From assembly GCA_029379385.1 (NCBI GenBank), contig CM055611.1:14826062-14890061 (forward strand): a stretch of DNA of 64,000 bases. Direction: 5' to 3'. The position numbers and the translations under genes were made by a program. The notes beneath the pieces are model-generated. The model searched no databases. It saw nothing but the letters and a program-made list of their open reading frames with translations, and was not told where the DNA came from. This DNA is from Quillaja saponaria (taxonomy: Eukaryota > Streptophyta > Magnoliopsida > Fabales > Quillajaceae). Below are positions 43,722-56,649 of this stretch, one piece after another. Position 1 is the stretch's first letter. Each line of letters opens with the position of its first letter.

Positions 43722-44415
43722 TTATATTTTTATAGAAATTTTATATATTAATTTTGGATAAATTAAACTTTCAATCTTCCTACCAAGAACAAAATATATT
43801 TGACTTTTAATAGATTCGCTACTAAAAATTACTAAGTATGACTCTATTTTCTTAAAAAATATGTTGGTTAGAATCAGATCATATGTCACCGCAAAATCTA
43901 ACATAGACTCCCCACCTTCATTCTTATCTCCATGACCATAACCTCAATGTACTCTCTTGAAACCCTCATTACACAGCCATTCAAATCTCATCCAATATAA
44001 AGTTTATCTCCAATCGGTACTCCTCAAACCATTTTATCTAAATCTTCCCAAAATGCATTCTTTGTTGCTTCATCTAGTCCTAATTGAGGAGCTTAGGCAC
44101 TAATGACATTAAAACCCTCATCGCCTATCATCATTTTCACTAAAATTATTTTATCACTATTTCTTTTGACTTCAACAACCTTGTCCTTGATATTTTCATC
44201 AACAATAATTGCAACTACATACATATTTCTACAGTTTCCTTTATATCACATTTTCAACTCCGTTATTTTTATCTCTATAGCTAGCCTTTTCTCATATCTA
44301 CTTAGTTTCTTGCAACAAACTATATTGACTCTTTTTCTACTCATGGTATCTACTGACACGCTCAAATTACCTATAAGGGTACCTATGTTCCAAGTAGTTA
44401 ATCGAATTCTCTCTT
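43722..44415 (-). pseudogene. RTE-type LINE endonuclease fragment
   Basis: The minus strand reads IRLTTWNIGTLIGNLSVSVD near 44408-44350, then VAIIVDENIKDKVVEVKRNS, then VISA, stop, APQLGLDEATKNAFWEDLDK, and finally LDFAVTYDLILTNIFFKK with SIKSQIYFVLGRK (43904-43722). This is the exonuclease-endonuclease-phosphatase domain of RTE-class LINEs, similar to craniofacial-development-protein-2-like annotations in plants. Several in-frame stops show it is dead. The reverse transcriptase that should follow at lower coordinates is not seen. Confidence 0.7.
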
Positions 44416-46109
44416 GTACTATTTCTTTACTTGCACTCGTCCATGATTCGAGAATCTTTAGTTATTTTGCACTAGGCCTGGGCATTGAAGTGGTGTTTTA
44501 GTAAAGATATGATGACATAACCATTGCACATTTTTCGCTATACATAAAGTTTGATGTAGTACATTGCTAAAAGAGTTATGCTCCTGATAAATATTTAGTT
44601 GGTTTAATCTCATAGGGAATAACTAATTTCATATTAGTCATCAACCTAGTGCAACCCTTCTTCCTTACCTGAATTTAGGATCGAAATGGTGTAAGCCTGG
44701 CAAATTTGTGATATGGTGTAACAAAAATGAGATAGCTTAGGAAGGAAAAAGAATAATTGCTAGTAGTGTTTTCCAACAGCTTGATCTACTCTCCGAGTTT
44801 CAATAGCCTAGTACACAATAATGTAGGAGTATTTGTAAGATCCTTTGTGATACACCGATAAGTTAATGTATATTTCAGAATGTTCGTATATAATCTGTGT
44901 GACTAAATAAATAAAATTTGTTATGAATATAATGAATTATAAAACACTAATTGAGTATGTATATATATATGTGAGTGTTAAAATTTAAGAATATTTATTT
45001 GTATACATATGGTAGCAGAATCAATTTCTATTATACTATTGAGTTATTTGAAATTGAATCTAATTTATGACATTTAATTAAGAAGTGATATAGAGAGTAA
45101 AATAAATAATAATAATAATAACTACCAATTATTTATAAATCTAGATATGTATATATACATGTGGACGTTTGGAGGAATTACCTTCCTTCAAAATATCTAC
45201 TTCCTCTTATTTTCTTTCTTGTTCTCTCGAACCTTCTTGGTTCTTATTAGCCGAGGGATCCCAAAATACCACTTTGCTCGTTTTCTCCATGGGTTGCAGC
45301 GCCACACTTCATTTTCCATCATGAATCACACTTTCAGCCAAGGGTTTCTTGCATATGGGCTGTCATGCGTGTCCCCTGTTTTGGTTATGTAAGTTTCCTC
45401 TTGCAGCCACCTGTTTTGGCCATTGTGGTATTAGCTGGGGTGTGGGTTAAATAGATGTGAGGGCAGCAACCTTGTCCTACCAATCGTTCACTGTTTTGTC
45501 CCTTGCAGCAGTTGTCTTCCATCCTTTCGTTGGAGTTTCTTTTCTTAGCCATAGTAGCACCTCCTAACGCCCTGTAGGCTGCTGTTGTGATAGTCCCTTT
45601 TGATGATTCAACGGTGAGGTGCTGGCAGCATTTCACCTTGTGACCACCCTATGGGCAAGAGTGAGGGAAGAGCTGATTTTTGGCTTATGGCTGTAATTGG
45701 AAGGAAGTCCAAGCTGCCTTCAATTGACAGCAACAATTTCCTCTCATGGCAGCAACCATAAGTTCGAACTAGAGTGTAGCAGTAGCCATGTCAAATGTCC
45801 CCTGTTCGGCCATTCCTTGCGGTCCGTTGGTGATGATTGCTCTGTGGTTCAAGGCAGCAAAGGTAAGGGAGTTTGGTTAACAATCTAGATTGTGTGGTTT
45901 TTGCAAGTGGAAATGATTGAAGCTGTGGGAAATTAGTGATTATATATTGAAAATGGGATAGCTTATGAATTGGAGGAAGTATTAGAAGTGGAATATGACT
46001 AAGGTGGAAATTGATAGACTCGTGTAAGTTTCTTGGTAAGGGTATATATAGGTATACATGTATATGAGTTAACATAAAATATACCTATAAGATATTTGTG
46101 AAAATGCCA
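44416..46109. other. intergenic and repeat-derived DNA, no gene supported
   Basis: AT-rich until about 45145, then a more balanced stretch (45150-45890) with GGCAGCAACC-like phrases. Overlapping frames on both strands show no known domain. It adjoins repeat copy b and may be its internal part, since a similarly GC-balanced stretch with GGCAGCAG phrases adjoins copy c (55930-56290). Confidence 0.35.
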
Positions 46110-48057
46110 AGAAGAAAAACAAGGCCAGATTTCGTGAGTAACCAAAACTTGGTATTTTGAGTGTTTCTCGAGGTAGAATTAAATTAAGAGTTCAATATAT
46201 GAAATGTAGCTTATAGTCTTGACATGTTGTCTACAAAATTTTGTAGCTTGGGTCCAAGTATGTTGTGAGTTATAGCTGTTAGACTCTGGCTAGGTCATAC
46301 AAGATTTGCAGTATTCTGTTTTCGGTTCATGTAAGAAACTGAGTGGGTTCATGATAGATTATAGGAAAATTTTCTAAATTATAAAAATAGATACAATTTC
46401 CTTTTTCCTAGAGAAATTTATGTTCAATTAACTAAGGTAAGGTCAAAGTTGTCAAAATCTTGCGTGTTGCAGAATTTGGTGCAACTTCAAACAATAAACT
46501 GTATTGATATATAAATCCAAAAATTACAAATGATATACCATTATAAAGCTACATGTGTCTTGTATTTTAGAAATTTTACGAAATTGGATTTGGAGTTTCC
46601 TGGAGAAAAAAATGACCTGTTAAAGTGAACATTGGTCCAAACCTTAAGTTTGGACAGCTTTAACATTTTTTTTAACTCACTAAATGCTCTCTATTCTTTT
46701 CTAATTATTTCGCCTATCATATGCTTTGTCAATATATTTAAAAGGCCTCTTCAGTGTTAACCTTATCACCTAAAATTTAATCTATATTAATTGACATGTA
46801 ATAGTTTAAAGGAAAACTTTGATAAATAAACTTATATAAGTTGAGATATAGTAAGTAAAAGAGTATAACAATAGCGGTTATGAACTAAGTATTATATAGA
46901 AATATGAATTTCATATCTGAATTCTAATGTGGACCGATAAGACACGTGGACTCAAATGTGAGTGACGAGTAGAATTGGGTACATGTGAGTGGTTAATTGA
47001 TACCTTTAGGGGCTAGATTAGTATGTGTGATTATATGGTTATTTGAATATGAGTGATACATGGAAAGTAAGCTAGTGGAGTATTTTAGTAATTTGCTTGC
47101 ATAAGGTTTACTTGATATTGGTTACTGTGTTGACATTGTTTGTGTTTGATAAGGGCCAACTTGTGAACATTTTCTGGAAAATGATTTTCATTTATGACAA
47201 TAATTTTAAAAACTATTGGAGTGCTCAGCCCCGGTGGGATGGATTTGTGTACGGAGATTAATTTGGTGTGCGGGTGCGTAAATCCCCAGCATGCCCGGCA
47301 GGGGGTGATATTTGTGTGCGGGGCTGGGTTACTCGTTGGCGCTTTGATTGCTTTATGTGATAGTGTTGCTTTGATGTAAATTGTGATCCTGTATGTCATA
47401 TAAATTGTGAAATCGTGAAATGTACGACGTATATGGGTAACGTGAAATGTTTTATGAAAAATATTATATGATGTTAATTTATATGTTACATATTTGTGTT
47501 GTGTGATGCTAGTACATTTTGGGTACGATTTTTCACTCACGGAGTCCATAGGACTCACTCCTCTTCTGTGAAATTTTTTTAGTAACAGGAATGCGTTTCA
47601 ATGGTGTTGCCGAGCTTGCAACTTATTGATTGAGTACGGCAAGGTAATATCAGGATCTCAGACTTGAAGCTAAAGGATGAAAATTTGCAGTCACACTAGA
47701 ACTGTGGGGGTGTCTAATTTTGAAAGATGTAAGTGTCTAGTTATTTGTCCTGGTTATGATGTGGTTAGGAGCGAAGCTCCTTGTTATTTTATGTCACTGT
47801 TGTGTAAAATCATGAGATTATGTATTGGTATTTTGAGGCATGTTTCATATCGCAGAAAACTTCTACCAATTTTTTTCAGTAACTTGTTAACTATTACAAG
47901 AAGTAAATTTTTATAGTGAACTTCGGTTTTAGAAAAGCTAGGTTTTATTCTTTAGTTAGGATCATGAGTCAGGTTGTTATTTTGTTTCGAAGTCAATGTT
48001 ACGGTGGATTGGTTATCCAATCTTCCGGCTAGTCATATCTCAGTGAGGGGTGTGACA
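46110..48057 (-). repeat. dispersed LTR-like repeat, copy b
   Basis: The right end reads CTCAGTGAGGGGTGTGACA (48039-48057), that is TGTCACACCCCTCACTGAG on the minus strand. Landmarks shared with copies c and d include the near-palindrome GAGTCCATAGGACTC (47542-47556), a GGTGGGATGGATTTGTGTACG block, TGCGGGTGCGTAAATCCC, GCAGGGGGTGATA and GAACTGTGGGGGTGTCTAAT. With copy c it also shares AATTAAATTAAGAGTTCAA and GTTAGACTCTGGCTAGGTCA at the far end, so the pair align for nearly 2 kb. The TG...CA-type terminus suggests an LTR. Frames inside, such as 47085-47558, are not conserved and are not genes. Confidence 0.7.
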
Positions 48058-49234
48058 TCCGTCATCATCGAGTTAAGTGATATAATAATAATATTAGTTT
48101 CTATATATAAGCCAACTACTCGAACAACACAATTAATGGTAATTTACCTTCTTAGAATTTGACCAAATAGAATTAAATGAAACAATAATATTCATGGAAT
48201 AGAAATCTCCTTTCCAATTTATTATATGATATTTTAATGACAAGACAAAATTTTATTGGTGAGACAGAAATTGAAACAATTAATGAGACATGAGGTCTTT
48301 ATCCCAATAATGTACCACCAAACTAAATTTTAGGGAAAATGGTATCTACAATTTTTTAAATATTATTTTTGTTAATTTTATTGCAAAAATATTTTTCGGT
48401 CAATTTTGTCACAAAACTTTCAAACCATTTGTAATGTTTTTTTCAAGTCTAACACCGTTAATATTTTAAAAGGAAAATACTGATGTGACTTAAAATATTT
48501 CATTGGGTGTCACATGTATTTGATCAAAAATATATATATATGTATATATATATATAAATAATTGTCTCTAAAGTATCATTTTTTTGTCAATTTCATAAGT
48601 GTGAGTTTTTCTTTCCTTTTTTTTTTTTTTTTTCAACTTTGTCCTCAAATTATCATTTTATTGTCAATTTTTCCTCATAAAATTATTTTGAACTCTTACT
48701 CTCTCCAAAATTGTAAAAATATTATCATATTGCTCAAAATTTTTAAAATATTTGGATCATCACAAACTGTAACTAATTGTATGATTTTTAGGAAGAGATG
48801 ATGAAAATAAGAGTGAGAGAGCATGCATGAGATAAATACAAAAAATAAAAAATTTGTCAACTTAGCACATACGTGACAAAATAAAATAAAATTCACACCA
48901 GCAATTTCCATCCAAAATGTTGACAATGCTAGAGTTAAGAAAAATATTGCAAATGATTTAATAGTTTTGAGATGAGTTTGAACGAAAAATACTTTTGAGA
49001 CGAAATTGATAAAAATATGATACTTCAGGTACAATAAATGTCATTTTGCCTAAATTTTACAACATATCGAAATATATAAAATGTATATGAAAAAAATTGG
49101 AATAATGTTCTATAAAACAATAATGTAATAAAACTATAATGAAATCCAAATTGAACTAAGGATTTGTTTTAATAGGTGTTTTCCATGAATTCCAACAACC
49201 AAAATGGCCAGTCCATTTCATATTCTCAGTCAAA
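48058..49234. other. AT-rich intergenic DNA, no gene seen
   Basis: Contains TA-rich microsatellites near 48530-48556 and a poly-T run near 48616-48634. Frames on both strands are low-complexity. The right part probably holds the 3' UTR of the transferase gene. Confidence 0.4.
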
Positions 49235-52200
49235 TTAAGCGCAGACAACCTTTTGTACGAAAGTATATTTCTTGTACCGCTTCCAATCACGGTGGACGGC
49301 CTTAAGATCAGCCACCTTTGCCGTGATACTCCGGCAACAATTGGCATGGACAGTGGTGACTGCTCCAAAATCCTTGCTATCCTGGCAAAACCCACTAAAA
49401 TAGAGGGTGTGCAAGAACCTTACCCGTAGACCTAATTGCCCAATTATGTCATGTCTTATGAGGTCTAATAACACATCTTGTTCTTTCATTCCTGTTGAAT
49501 TGTCTTTCTTTCCATACCATGTTTCAAACAATGCAATTGTCTTGTTGTTTGATTGAACATAGTAAAATCCTGTGTTGATCAATTGTTTTTTATTCCAAGT
49601 ATCACCGAAGAACATGTCGGTGCTAATCTGGAGATCCTTGGTTTCATTATGGCTCAACCTTACAAATGGGTTTCTTAGCCACATTACATCAGTATCCTGT
49701 GAAATGTTCATGGATAACATTTGAATTAGGTCAATAAAATTAATAAACTTCAACAAATCAAGTTAACGTAAATTTTCATCAACGATTAAATATATATATA
49801 TTTATAAATAAAAGTAAACTTCATTCAAAATATCAGAGTTCATATAAACTTGCACTGAGTAATAAAAGAAAAATTAAGTCTAGTAAAATGAGTTCCTCTT
49901 ACGTCCGCTTCAAGAAAACGAATCTAAAATAGAATCTACTATTAATTTCTAGATTCAAATTAGTTAGGTTTAAGAACTTTCAAAATAACAACTTAGTATT
50001 GAAAAAGTCAATATTTAAGTTGCATAATGCAGAGTTGTAATAGAAAAGAAAGCAATTGTTGAGTGTCTGAATAAAACAATTCACTAAAAAAATCAAATTT
50101 AGTTTTCTTGATGATGGGTTGTAGTCGTACAACAACAATGGCCGCCCCATGTTTTGACAATTCTATAATGAGAATCACAAGTTTGTTAGATATTGGCACG
50201 TGAAAGAGTATAATTGGTTTCTAAAAAACAAAGAAAGAGAAAAAGGACATTTTGACAATAAATCTAGGAGTGCTAAGTGAACAAAATATATATATTTTCA
50301 ATTTTTTATAGACTTCAAATACGAAACAATACTATATAATGCGATTTAGACTCTCTAAATTAAATATTTAATTATTTAGGATGATTGTAAGAAAGTTTTA
50401 TTTTTTTAATTTCTCCCCTATAATCTCAGGGGTTGTCTTATATACCTTACCAAGAAAATAAAATTTAACATTGAAGCTTAGGGTTATTAGTGTCGGCAAC
50501 AGAAAGTGTTTGGAAACCTAGAAAGTAGAAATATTGCACATGCATATCTTGTGGTATTTGTTGATAATATGTGCAGAATCAGTTGTACTTTCTGACAAAA
50601 AAACAAAAAAACAAAAAGAATCAGTTGTACTTTGACGTGTATAATTGGATGATTGTTTCCTACCATAAATATCAAAGCTACTATTATTATTGGAACAACA
50701 AAAAGTACAGCAAGCTTCAAGTTACCAATCACATTATAATTGCCATATAAATAAATACTTTGAAGTGACAGCTAAGTAAGATTGGAAATTAATGAGATCA
50801 CAGTAATATATTCTATGAAAGTTGAAAATCAGAAGGTTCTTAATAAAATTTATTTTGAGGTCACTAATACCCAGCAAGAAAGATTGGAAAGAGTGTTTTT
50901 CAAAATCAATGCATGTATAGAAAATTGGTTTTATTTCTTTATATACAAACGTGCTTATCTTTATGATTCTTCAATGATCATTCATTAATAATTAATAAAT
51001 TTTTTTAACGGTTTGAAAATTAAATTTTGTAAAGAATAACATTTTATACGTTAAATAATATTACAGTAATACAAATTATAAATTTTTATTTATAAAATTT
51101 AATAAGTGACACTCATTAAAAAAATTATTATTGATAATTATTTGATTTATAAAACAAAAAGAAAACAAAAAGAAAGAAAGGATGAAAGAGATGTGAAATT
51201 TAAAAGACAATCTCTGACACACCCCAGCTTGAAAAGCTCCTTTTGGCTCCTCCCTTCTTTACAAGCAAATTCTCATGTCACTACTTTTTTTATCATTAAA
51301 GTCACCCACTAAATTGTCTTACTAAAACAAGGTGTTAAAATATTCATTCTTTTAAAGCATAAATCTCTTTCCGAAAACACTCTTTTTATAAATATATGAA
51401 TCCAAAATTATATTTTTTTTAAGAAGAACTTATGTTTAAGTAAATAATTTATTTATGTTGTAAAATAATCAAAGAGTATCTTAAAAAATAGGATAATCCA
51501 AAAACAGAAATTTCACCTCTAAAATAAATTGGGACAAAATCCTAAAATAGGAAAAATAAATAAAAAGAGGAATTCTTTGAAGAATTTTTCGAGATAAGAC
51601 TCCAAAATATGATAAACTTCCCATACAATGACAGCATTTGCTTTCAATTTTGTGGTTTTGAGAGCTCCATTCATGTCAAGCTATTTGTCTATTTACTCTT
51701 CACTCTTACACTCATGTATCTTCATTTTAAGAAAATAAATAATACTTTGACAAATATATTATCTTATGCTCAATAGACACATAATAAAATATTAATTTTT
51801 GTAAAAATTTAAAAAAGTAATACTCTCAATAAAAAAACATATATTATTTTTAAAACTCAAAAGGAAATCCCTCAATCTACGCAAAAATAGTTGATTAATT
51901 TTGTAAAAATTAGTAGTTAATTAAGCCAACAATCTATTACTTTCATACTATTGAATTACCTATTTACCCCTATATTGTCACCAGACAAACAAAACACCAT
52001 GAAAATTCCATACTACTACTTGTCATTACATGAAACTTCCCTTAGTAACACTCCAAACAAGAAAAAAAAAAAAAGTTGTGAGATCCATTCCTCCTCAATT
52101 TCCTAAAAAAAGTCAAAGCCCCATTACTTAATTTTCTCCACAATCCAAACAATCCTCAACCTAATTGTCCCCTACTCAGCATCCCAATCATAGAAATCTA

Positions 52201-52971
52201 CAACCTTTAATCACAACCCTTGATTCCGATTACCAAAAATTCATCCAACGGTTCACATTAAAAACAAATCACAACAAAAGGAAAACATTAAAGAAAAAGG
52301 AAAAAAAGAAACATACCGTGAAAATGAAGTTGTACCCGCGTTTTAGGACTTCTAGGAGAAACAGAGTTCTTCTCCACATCATCTTGATGAAATCTTGAGA
52401 CATGAAAATTTTCTCACCTTCAAAATCAACACCGTCCGTTTTCAATTGAAAACAATTTAGCTTCAAGAACTGACAACGATCATAGGCCGTCCGATCAACT
52501 GTAACTATCAGAAGGTGATCAAGCAGTGACCTTGTGTCTTCTCCTAACCAAAAGCTATTAATGAAAAGATCAAGCATGGAGGTATCAGCTTTAACATCTT
52601 GATCAGCAACAGCATAAGCTTTGTTCACAATTGTTATAATCACCGTTTTGTTTGCCATTGAAGTTTTGGCTAAAACAGAGTCAAGCTCATCTTGAACAGG
52701 AACAGAGACATCATCAATGGTGGTCTGCAAAATAAAATGGGTTAAAAAGTTAATAAAAATTTAAACTTTTTGGAATATCAAGAATGCCCAGTTTTTGAAA
52801 TTGACGAAAAATTTTGGGACTTACCAAGTTTGTTTGATTGCAGATGGATTGGTTTTGGAATGAGATTAATGGGTTTGTGAGAGTTGAAGAACAATTGTAT
52901 AGGTAAAGAAACCCAGCAAAGAGAAGGGAGAGGATAGCAATATTTGCAACAGATTGTTTTGGGTTATCCAT
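49235..52971 (-). CDS. nucleotide-diphospho-sugar transferase, GT77-like (At1g28695-like)
   Basis: A type II membrane glycosyltransferase of the Nucleotid_trans (DUF271) family, probably in the Golgi; its sugar donor and acceptor are unknown. Three exons: 52971-52825, 52724-52317 and 49696-49235, all in phase 0 with GT/AG junctions, total 338 aa; intron 2 is 2.6 kb. The start MDNPKQSVANIAI is the first ATG of the frame, followed by a single hydrophobic anchor at about residues 9-26. Exon 2 carries ELDSVLAKTSMANKTVII, MLDLFINSFWLGEDTRSLLD and FMSQDFIKMMWRRTLFLLEV. Exon 3 opens with the metal-binding DxD at Asp186-Thr-Asp188 in DTDVMWLRNPF, followed by INTGFYYVQSNNKTIALFET, KEQDVLLDLI and TTVHANCCRSITAKVADL. 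Length and motif order match the family. No defect was seen. Confidence 0.9.
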
Positions 52972-53082
52972 GATTCTCTTTGTTTTTCTCTGTTCTACTT
53001 CTGTAGTTGGAGAGTAATTTTGGCCAATTGTGTTCAAGGAGAAACTTATTTTTTTGTGTATAAGGTTTTGGTTATGGAAGAG

Positions 53083-53252
53083 AGAGAAAGAGAGAGAGAG
53101 AGAGAGGATGGGTAGTTATGGTAGGATGATCATGAAATGCTGGTGAGGTTTTCTAATTACTTAAGGAACTTATAGAAGATAATTTAACATGACGATTAAA
53201 GAAAATTAGGCTTATAGAAGATAATTTAACATGAGGATTAAAGAAAATTAGG
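53083..53252. repeat. GA microsatellite and 42-base tandem duplication upstream of the transferase gene
   Basis: An (AG)n-rich run at about 53083-53106 lies in the leader or promoter. Further upstream, 53169-53210 is repeated immediately at 53211-53252 with a single mismatch (CATGACGATTAAAG versus CATGAGGATTAAAG). The near-identity implies a recent duplication, which could double any element within it. Confidence 0.8.
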
Positions 53253-56200
53253 CTGGTCTAGTTTGAATATCAATTGGTTAAGTCAACAGCTCCAGCTGAC
53301 AAAAATGTCATAAAATTAGGAAGATAGAAGAAATCTGGTAGAAATTAACTTTTACCAAATTACTTTTTTACCAAAAAAAATGAAAAATGAAAAATATACT
53401 TTAATATATTTTTGGGAAAAAATTAAAAAGCATGGTGGTTTATCAGCCTTACTTCTTATGTAATTAATATATATTCTTTATTTTGAAATATTCTTTCTGT
53501 TTTGGTATATTGAAATAGTAATAGAATTGTTTACTAAAAATAAAATAAAAATTTGATTTACTATCCCTATGAAGAATTTTACACTATTAATAAAGAGTTT
53601 TTTTAACGAGTATCCTAAGGACACTTGATAAGGTGTAATAAAATAAATTTTGAAATTTAAAATATATTAAAAACAGTAAATCATTTATTATACAATATTA
53701 AAATTATGGCCTAACTATTATAATAAATAATATAAAATTTCTTTATTTATTATTTTAACAAATACTCTAAGAACATCAGTTACAAAAATCGATTAATAAA
53801 TAAGATTATAACGTATTTTCATTTGACTAGAATCAAGAGTATTAATTGATATTAAAAATGCTTTGTATTTACTTTTATTGCAAAAACTCTATTTACACCA
53901 ATAATAAATTAAATAGTAATTAAATAATATAATCTTCGTAGTAAGAAAACAAATTGTAATCTTACACTTAAAAAAAATAAATTTAGCAACAAAAAATGTA
54001 AACACCCTTATCTATTTATTTTAAAAATAAATATGTAAACACTGCAACTACATCTCAACAACATACAGAAGTCATAATTTAAAATAAAATAAAATAAAAC
54101 TTATATATAAATAGCAGTTGCGATCCATTAAAACTGAAGATGATATTCAACTTTACAACTTTACTCAGGATACTATCAAGAAGAAGTTGACGGCTGCAAG
54201 AGATTGCTATAAATAAATATAATTAATCTATCTTTGATGTGTTGCAATCAATAAATGTGTCACCTGAAATTATAGAATATATATATTTTTAATCTTTATA
54301 CGAGATTTAAAATTTATCTTTAATTAATTTATATTGCTGCAAAAAAAGATTTATTTGAGGTGGAATATTTGGGCCCACTAGTTGAAAATTATCCAAGTAG
54401 TATTTTTATTGATTGATTTAGTTAGATTTAAACCAAATATTTAGTATTTTTATTTAAAGGTAAATATTTAAAATTAATTTCATACTAAAAAGAGAACTTA
54501 AATTATCCTAAAATTTAAACTAAATAAATAATTATAAAAATTGTTAGAATTATATAATAATTATATTTTCAATTCCATTGATTGGTTTAGTCAGTATGTA
54601 AATGGATGAGGGGTAGATGAGAAACAATAATAATAAAATTGGATAACTGATTTAAGATGAAAATTAGTATTTATTTAATAATAAAATTGTGTTAATAGTC
54701 CATATTTTCTTTTTAATTTTTTTTCTATAAATAGTTTAGTGGAATATAAGTTAAATTTTTGTTTCCCATACTCAACGTCTAATAGAAAGTAAGTTTCAGT
54801 TAGAGTCTATTTTGTTGAATGTTATATACTTTAAATTATGAAATTTATTAAAAATTATAATATAGTAATAGACTTATATAAACTATCAAAAATTAATCTA
54901 AAATAGAAAAGCATTTATACATTCAAACAAGACATACCTTGTATTCAAGGTAACTTGCCTTTTTGTATGTATGAAAATGTGATACCTTAAATAAGAATGC
55001 TGATTTCTTGTTGTCTTAAAATTAAGAAAATTATCATTGCGAGGCTCAAAAATTTTGAAAGCAAAATAGAACTTGAAAGAAAACTAATGATTCAATTTTA
55101 TTTTTTTTGTAAATGAATAAATTATGAAATTAATGATTAAAAAATATGCTTGAAAAAATGAGATGAAAAGATTTTCTAAGGTTTTTTTTTCCTATTTATA
55201 TTTGTAAAAAATACATAAGCGTCGCATTTATTATAAATAACCACTTAAAATATGAAATGTAGACCTAGAATGAAATTTTGAACTTGGATCTTCCACTGTT
55301 AGAAGTATTTGCCGCGAAATATAAAGCTAGAAAGTTTAAGTTTCTTCAGTTTTCGGCACGTGTCAAATTTATTGGATTTGCGTGAAAAATGTACATGTGT
55401 TATCTTATACTATGCTTAAATTTGACTGTTTAGAATGGGAAGATTGAACTCATGAAAATTTAGAGATCTTTAATCGTTTTTTGATAATAACATAGAAAGG
55501 TGGGTCGGGTACTACACACGTTCTGACAGAAAACATGCATCATGTTATAACCGTCCTAAACCGATTATGTAAAAATTGAGTTTAGACATAATGTATAAAT
55601 TAGAGTTATAAAATAAATAAATAAAATAAATAACTATACAATTAAACATGTTATAACCTGATATTAAAATTTGAAATTTAAACAATTTAGTATAAGTTTT
55701 GACTATAAAAATAAGAGCAAGTATAGATAAAATAAACAATATATTTATATATAAAATTTAAACTTACTTGATTTTGATCTTAACTTTTTCATGTAATTTT
55801 ATTGATAAATAAAATTAATGTATTAATACAATAAAGCAGGTATATTTATATATATACATAAAAAATTAAGAATAATTGTGAGCCATATATTTCTTTTTGC
55901 ATAATTTGACTTTACCTTTTATTTTATTTTATACCCGTTACAATTTTTTAAAATATTTCTACGTTTTCTTCTCTTTGTTGCTTTCACCACCTTGGTGATT
56001 TTTTTTATCCCCTGCTTCTTTGTTTCCTGCCTTGGCCGAGGAGAATTCTTGGCAGTTAACCCTCCGTAGTCCAGCTGAAGAGAGTTCAAGTTAGGGCAGC
56101 AGTAGCAGCCTCTTTGTGACCAAGCCTTGCTATTTCTTTCCTCTGTTTTGGGGTGGTAGTGAATTTCTTGCGGGACCATCCTCCTTGCAGATGCCTTTTT

Positions 56201-56649
56201 GCTTTGCTGGCTATTCCTTCTTCCTTCAATTTCAGTCCTTCTGCTAGTTGTAATCTGTCCAAATTCAATTCCAAGGAAGTCACTCACGTAAGAACAGCTT
56301 TCTAAGTTTCAAGTAATTTTCAATTCCCCTCTTTTTATATTTGCGAATTTATTTTCAGTTTCTTAGTAAGATTAAAATACCATTGGCTTATATTATGGAT
56401 CTGCTTTGATTTCTTTATTTTTTTTAGTTGACGTGCAAGTATGTCCAAACTAATATGAGTTCCCTAGGTGCATAGCCCTGCAAGTAATATAGTTGATGGC
56501 TTTAATGACTCTAATGACTCTAATCAAGTTAAGCCTTAAACTAAATTGGAAATTTAAATATAGAAATATAGGAGTTGGCAAATTGTGCTAATTCTTGTAG
56601 AATATATAATAAATAGAACTTAATAAAATTGAAATCTTGGAAGTTAGGT
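53253..56649. other. AT-rich intergenic DNA, no gene seen
   Basis: Strongly AT-rich from 53250 to 55900 without credible frames. A more balanced stretch at 55930-56290 has minus-strand frames rich in Lys, Arg and Gln but no known domain; it adjoins repeat copy c and may belong to that element. Confidence 0.4.

Noticed and set aside
44103..44501. 132-codon hydrophobic plus-strand frame
   Set aside because: It is the antisense of the RTE LINE endonuclease remnant, whose minus-strand translation matches a known domain.
47085..47558. 157-codon minus-strand frame
   Set aside because: It lies inside repeat copy b and is broken in copies c and d, so it is not a conserved protein.
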